Of a DNA stretch of 47,067 bases, positions 42,670 through 47,067 are shown piece after piece. The first letter of the stretch is position 1; each line of letters opens with the position of its first letter. A model generated the notes under the pieces. That model saw only the letters and a list, made by a program, of their open reading frames with translations, ran no database searches and was not told where the DNA came from. The DNA comes from a virus, in IMG/VR virus record IMGVR_UViG_3300020056_000045, positions 1-47,067 of that record. One strand, written 5' to 3'. Position numbers and translations under genes: made by a program.

Positions 42670-45273
42670 ATGTCAACCACAATTAAGTTAAAACGTAGTG
42701 CGGTTCCCGGCCGTATACCTACTGTATCCCAGTTAGAGCTGGGTGAGGTTGCCATTAATACAAATGATGGTAAACTATATTTTAAGAAATATCACATAGC
42801 ATCAAATACTGAGTCGATTGTTGATATTTCCGCAGACTTAAATGCAAATTCTATTCTTACTTTACTATCAACAGTTGACGGCGCAAACTCAGGTTTAGAT
42901 GCTGACCTGCTTGATGGTCAACACGGTTCTTATTATTTAGACTATAATAACTTTTCAAATGTTCCTCCTGCGTCCCTAGATTTAACATTATCTGGAAAAG
43001 TTACTGGAACTGGTTTTTCCAACACCGGAACACTGGTTATTTCAACAGAGTTGGCAAACACGGGTGTTACTCCAGGCACATATGGCACATCGTCTCAGAT
43101 TCCTATTTTTACGGTTGACGAAGATGGTAGAATCACTGCAGCTTCAAATACAGCAGTTGCAGGCGTAGACGATTTCTTCTTTACCGATGCTAACAATACT
43201 CTTACAATCCAAACAGGCGACGGATCCAAGTTTAATGCTAAGATTGCTAAGCTTGATAGAATTGAAGAAGATCTTACTATTCAGCTTAATGGCGACGTAA
43301 CGGGAACAGTTACATCTAACACTGGTGTTATGTCGGTCACAACTGATATTGCAAATACTGGTGTTTCTGCTGGAACATATGGGTCAGCTTCTCAAATTCC
43401 AATTGTTACAGTTGGTTTAGATGGTAGAATTACTTCAATGTCTAACACGGCTGTTGCCGGTGTTGATGCTATTGATTGGTATTCTGCAAATAGCACATTT
43501 GCTGTTACAACCGGTGATGGATCTGTTTTTAGGCAAAAGATTAATGAGTTTAATGAAGTTAAAATTAATGAAACTACTAGTCACACAGCTTTAAGATTAG
43601 GCAATATTGACGGTGCGACTTCAGCAAACTTAGATATTACTTTAGATTCTGGTACAAACAGCTACGCAAGATATACTTTAAACACATCGGGTCCAACTGG
43701 GTATCATTATTTTTATGCTCCAAATATTTCTTCTCCGTTGTTTGTTGTTGGTTCTGCTACTAACGGTGCTTCGCAAACTGTTCAAACAAATTCTGACTTT
43801 ATTGTTAGTACAAATAGACTTATTAAGTTTCAAGGATCCGTTCAAGATAGCATATTCACAAGATTGCAGGTTGACAATCCAACGCAAGAACGATATATTA
43901 CATTACCAAATGCTACTGGTACCGTCGCGGTTAGTGTAAGCGATACCGCAGGGCAGCAGGGTATTGATTTAACACTAAGTTCTGCCGGTAATATAAGTGG
44001 TGTTGCATCTGGTTTAGATGCTAATTCTTCACCAACTTTTGCTGCATTAAACTTAGACGGAAACCTTGTTTTTAATAATGGTAGCTTTACAACAACTATT
44101 ACGCCAGATACAGCTACTGCAAACAGAATTTTAACTTTACCTGACGCAACAGGCACAGTATTGACAACTGGTAATGCCCAAGATGTTTTAGATACTTTAA
44201 TAACAGTAGATGGTGCAGGATCTGGATTAGATGCTGATAAATTAGATGGATACGATGCAGCAGGTATTTTAGATCAAGCGGCAAATACTGCTTCAAGTCT
44301 TGTTGGTAACGGTTTAGTTACTATCACAGCAAATAACGGTCTTACTGGTACGGGTTCATTTAATCTTAACAGTGCAAATAACTTTACAATATCTGTTGAA
44401 CATGGAGATACTTCATCAGTTCAAGATGTCAGCGTAACGTTACCAAATATTATAAATGAAATAACATTTGATGGCTTTGGTCATGTCCAATCTGTTTCTA
44501 ATACAGACATTACAACTTATCTTGACACGCGCTATTATACAGAAACAGAAACAGATACTTTACTTTCTGCAAAGGTTGATAAAACAACACAAGTAATTGC
44601 TGGAAACGGACTAACTGGCGGCGGTGCTTTGAGTGGAGATGTTACACTTAACCACCAAGATACTTCAACAGCATCTAGTGTTAATAATGCCGGTGGCACA
44701 GTTATTCAAGATTTAAATATTGACACATATGGACACGTTACGTCAATCGGCTCTTATAACTTAGATGGAAGATATTATACAGAAACAGAATTAAATAATG
44801 GCCAATTAGATAGTCGCTATTATACAGAAACCGAATTAGATAATGGTGCTTTAGATCCTCGTTATTTCACAAAAGCTCAAGCAAACGCTAACTTCGTAGA
44901 TGTTACTGGCGATACCATGTCGGGTGATCTAATCGTTAATGCTGACATTTACCAATCATATTCAAGAACAATATCTACAGAAGTAAACGCAAGCACTACA
45001 TTCCCAACTCCTATTTTGCAATTTCCACATGCAGATTGGGGTAGCGCCGAAGTAATAGTTACCGTTAAAGATGGTTCAAACAGACACGTAACAAAATTGC
45101 TAATTACTCACAATGGATCAACCGCGATTGCAACGGAATATGGTGTAATTTATACTAGTTCTGAGCTGGCTACGTTTGATGTCAGTATTTCTGGAAGCAA
45201 TGTAGGCTTGGTTGCTGTATCAGCTTCGGGTTCTTCTAATTACAAAATCGTAGCAACACTATTAAAATCATAA
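42670..45273 (+). CDS. Modular tail fibre (867 residues)
   Basis: The N-terminus is a classic phage fibre start: IKLKRSAVPGRIPTVSQLEL, then GEVAINTNDGKLYFKK. Next comes GLDADLLDGQHGSYY, a motif repeated as GLDADKLDGYDAAG near residue 515. Two related units of about 95 residues lie at about 100-200 and 203-295; both contain NTGV-x-x-GTYG, QIPI, DGRIT and SNTAVAGVD. The C-terminal third carries D-x-F/Y-G-H-V turns near 44466 and 44720 and three copies of YYTETEL-type motifs (residues about 625, 700, 716), ending in a beta-sandwich-like tip (VIVTVKDGSNRHVTKLLITH). There is no S74 domain. The ribosome site AGGGG lies eight bases upstream. Probably this is a trimeric receptor-contact fibre. The stop is followed directly by a late promoter. 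Confidence 0.83.
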   Translation: MSTTIKLKRSAVPGRIPTVSQLELGEVAINTNDGKLYFKKYHIASNTESIVDISADLNANSILTLLSTVDGANSGLDADLLDGQHGSYYLDYNNFSNVPPASLDLTLSGKVTGTGFSNTGTLVISTELANTGVTPGTYGTSSQIPIFTVDEDGRITAASNTAVAGVDDFFFTDANNTLTIQTGDGSKFNAKIAKLDRIEEDLTIQLNGDVTGTVTSNTGVMSVTTDIANTGVSAGTYGSASQIPIVTVGLDGRITSMSNTAVAGVDAIDWYSANSTFAVTTGDGSVFRQKINEFNEVKINETTSHTALRLGNIDGATSANLDITLDSGTNSYARYTLNTSGPTGYHYFYAPNISSPLFVVGSATNGASQTVQTNSDFIVSTNRLIKFQGSVQDSIFTRLQVDNPTQERYITLPNATGTVAVSVSDTAGQQGIDLTLSSAGNISGVASGLDANSSPTFAALNLDGNLVFNNGSFTTTITPDTATANRILTLPDATGTVLTTGNAQDVLDTLITVDGAGSGLDADKLDGYDAAGILDQAANTASSLVGNGLVTITANNGLTGTGSFNLNSANNFTISVEHGDTSSVQDVSVTLPNIINEITFDGFGHVQSVSNTDITTYLDTRYYTETETDTLLSAKVDKTTQVIAGNGLTGGGALSGDVTLNHQDTSTASSVNNAGGTVIQDLNIDTYGHVTSIGSYNLDGRYYTETELNNGQLDSRYYTETELDNGALDPRYFTKAQANANFVDVTGDTMSGDLIVNADIYQSYSRTISTEVNASTTFPTPILQFPHADWGSAEVIVTVKDGSNRHVTKLLITHNGSTAIATEYGVIYTSSELATFDVSISGSNVGLVAVSASGSSNYKIVATLLKS

Positions 45274-45281
45274 TATAAATA
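45274..45281 (+). promoter_or_regulatory. T4-type late promoter (TATAAATA) before the last fibre gene
   Basis: This is an exact TATAAATA beginning on the base after the TAA stop of the 867-residue fibre. The expected start point is near 45287, with a leader of about 34 bases that holds a GGGGAG ribosome site (45305-45310). Confidence 0.75.
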
Positions 45282-45320
45282 GAACTAAAATAGCACGCCA
45301 AACTGGGGAGAGTGAACCGA

Positions 45321-47067
45321 ATGGCTAATGATAAAAAGTTTATAGTCAAGAATGGTCTCTTGACAGAAGAAGATGTAATTATTGGTTCTACAACAGACAC
45401 CGGTCAACGATTACAAATTACAGGCACATCAAAATTTACTGGTGCAATAGACGCTTCTCAAACAGTTTTAGCAACACCAACCGTAACATTTACTAATTCA
45501 GGTGGAACGGGCGGCGCTGTTATTGCTAAATTTGTTGGTGACTCTGATGCTCTCCAAATTTTAAATGTCGGAACTGGCGATTATAAAATTACAAATGCTG
45601 GCCAAGATAATGGACTCATTTTTTATGATGATACATCTGGCGTTGAAATACTTTATAACGGTTCGGTAGATTTAGATTTTAATTCAACTGGTATTGACTT
45701 TAAGCGTGAGCCAAGTTATAATGGTTATGTATTCTGGAATGCTGGCAACGATGGTTCAGGCTCTGGCCTAGATGCTGACTTAATTGATGGGTTAGACTCA
45801 ACACAATTCCTTCGTTCAGATGAAGATGATACTATGACTGGCAACTTAACGGTTGACGGACAGATTATTGTAACTGGAGATCTATATGTTTCTGGCACAA
45901 CAACATATGCTAATACAGTTAATATGTTGGTTTCAGATAATATCTTTACTCTTAATGCAGACTACACATCTGGTACTCCTACAGAAAACTCTGGTTTTGA
46001 AATACGTCGCGGATCACAGGCAAACTCATCTTTACTTTGGGATGAGACAAATGATTGGTTTAAACTTATTTCTGCAGGTACTGACTTAGGTCGTATTATT
46101 ACAACTGCCGATGAAGGCGCGGGTAACGGATTTGACGCGGACTCTGTTGACGGATTACACGCGGGGCAATTCTTAAGAGCAGATGCAGATGATACTGCCA
46201 ATGGTCATATCACATTTGAAGATGATATTACTATAGGAGACGGCGTTGGCAATGCTAGAATTAGTTTTGCAACAACAGGCCAGGATAGAGATCTTTATGC
46301 AAATAATGGTGAAATTGGCTTTTTAAACGCTTCATTAAACTGGGCAGCGTATTCTGATGCATCAGATAATTGGGTTGTAACGTCTAAAGTTTTCGGTACA
46401 CAGTTTGTGGATGCTGATAATAATAATTATTATATAGATCCAGCATCAACTTCTGTAGTTAATAACATTGAATTGGGTGGAAACCTCAGTGGCGGCGGTG
46501 GTAACACCAATGACTATATTAATATTCAAAGTAGCCTGGTACGAACTTATATTGATAATATCTTAAGATGGTCTGTAGGCCTAACTGAAAACATATCAAA
46601 TGTTATAATTAAAGCTCCTGCATATTACGACTTAAATGATGAAAATTATTTTGTAGATCCCGCAGGAGATTCTGAAGTAAAAACAATTCTACTTGATGAT
46701 TATGTTAGGCATAGATTTAATGCTAATACTTACATTGGATTTGAAACAAACGACACGTTTAGAGTTTGGACAGATGCAGTACAGCGTTTAAATATAGACA
46801 ACAATAGCGCTGATTTTTCTGTAGATGTATATGGGCCTCGTTATTACGATTCTGACAATAATAACTATTATGGCGATTTTGCTTCTACGTCACAAATGGC
46901 ACAAATTGATATTGATGATTATGTGCGCCATCGCGGAAACACAACGACGTATTTTGGTTTCCCAGGAGCAGACATATTTAGAGTTTTTATAAGTGGATCC
47001 CAAGTATTCAATCTTGATAGCAACTCTGCTGACTTCACACAGTATGTGTATGCACCTCGTTATTATG
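45321..47067 (+). CDS. Modular tail fibre, 3'-truncated by window end
   Basis: The frame from ATG 45321 (ribosome site GGGGAG ten bases upstream) is open to the last base, so at least 582 residues are encoded and the C-terminus is missing. The start MANDKKFIVKNGLLTEEDVI is a known fibre-start form. Next come two copies of the G-x-x-AD-x-(I/V)-DG motif (GLDADLIDGLDSTQFLRSDE and FDADSVDGLHAGQFLRADAD) and a GNLTVDGQIIVTGDLYVSGT strand ladder. From residue about 365 there are shaft motifs of the form D-x-D/N-N-N-Y-Y-x-D with P-A-x-T-S, and a doubled unit around IDDYVRHR / LDDYVRHR ending in APRYY / GPRYYD. These repeats continue past the window edge. Probably a long receptor-contact fibre, related in modules to the 1525- and 867-residue proteins. 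Confidence 0.8.
   Translation, partial: MANDKKFIVKNGLLTEEDVIIGSTTDTGQRLQITGTSKFTGAIDASQTVLATPTVTFTNSGGTGGAVIAKFVGDSDALQILNVGTGDYKITNAGQDNGLIFYDDTSGVEILYNGSVDLDFNSTGIDFKREPSYNGYVFWNAGNDGSGSGLDADLIDGLDSTQFLRSDEDDTMTGNLTVDGQIIVTGDLYVSGTTTYANTVNMLVSDNIFTLNADYTSGTPTENSGFEIRRGSQANSSLLWDETNDWFKLISAGTDLGRIITTADEGAGNGFDADSVDGLHAGQFLRADADDTANGHITFEDDITIGDGVGNARISFATTGQDRDLYANNGEIGFLNASLNWAAYSDASDNWVVTSKVFGTQFVDADNNNYYIDPASTSVVNNIELGGNLSGGGGNTNDYINIQSSLVRTYIDNILRWSVGLTENISNVIIKAPAYYDLNDENYFVDPAGDSEVKTILLDDYVRHRFNANTYIGFETNDTFRVWTDAVQRLNIDNNSADFSVDVYGPRYYDSDNNNYYGDFASTSQMAQIDIDDYVRHRGNTTTYFGFPGADIFRVFISGSQVFNLDSNSADFTQYVYAPRYY

Noticed and set aside
1-47067. Search for a defence system, toxin-antitoxin pair, integrase, insertion sequence or tRNA
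   Set aside because: Every stretch of more than about 100 bases is filled by a virion gene on the + strand; no motif of these systems was seen.

Overview
This window is a contiguous piece of a T4-like (contractile-tail) phage genome from the tail-baseplate and tail-fibre region. Every gene lies on the + strand, genes abut or overlap by a few bases, and the longest gap between genes is only about 100 bases. The composition is AT-rich. Several N-terminal tags and domains match those I know from marine T4-like phages (cyanophages and relatives): the GTTADDGTGD tag, the DUF4815-type protein, a fibre start of the form LKRSAVPG-x-PT-x-SQLELGE, and collagen-like GIQG repeats. No host gene, integrase, tRNA or photosynthesis gene is visible, so the host cannot be named from this window.

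Left part (1-12.75 kb): baseplate genes in an order close to that of T4. They are a 5'-truncated gp27-like hub, a gp5-like spike without lysozyme, a large protein ending in an M15 peptidase domain, gp25, gp6, a probable gp7 equivalent, a small virion protein, a subtilisin-family protease with an apparently complete catalytic triad, and gp8. The two peptidases are the least T4-like elements. The M15 domain may replace the lysozyme missing from the spike; the role of the subtilase is open.

Middle part (12.76-21.4 kb): a very large DUF4815-type baseplate-periphery protein (gp10 position), a 63-residue coiled-coil protein, a short fibre with an S74 self-cleaving chaperone tail, a glycine-rich putative adhesin and an unrecognised 262-residue protein.

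Right part (21.5-47 kb): virion fibre and appendage genes. There is a 3726-residue repeat protein (beta-helix, then two alternating repeat families), a 146-residue structural protein, a 1507-residue collagen-like fibre with three related inserted globular domains and an S74 tail, a 109-residue structural protein, and three modular fibre proteins of 1525, 867 and at least 582 residues. The last runs off the window end.

Regulation: five intergenic exact or near-exact copies of the T4 late promoter (TATAAATA) sit 22-39 bases before start codons at 8588, 11036, 21486, 37724 and 45321. One strong intrinsic terminator (37646-37668) directly precedes the fourth. The region therefore reads as several late transcription units making the baseplate and the host-contact apparatus.

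No clear defence system, CRISPR array or mobile element was found. The most unusual content is the protease-armed baseplate and the repeat architectures of the giant fibre proteins.
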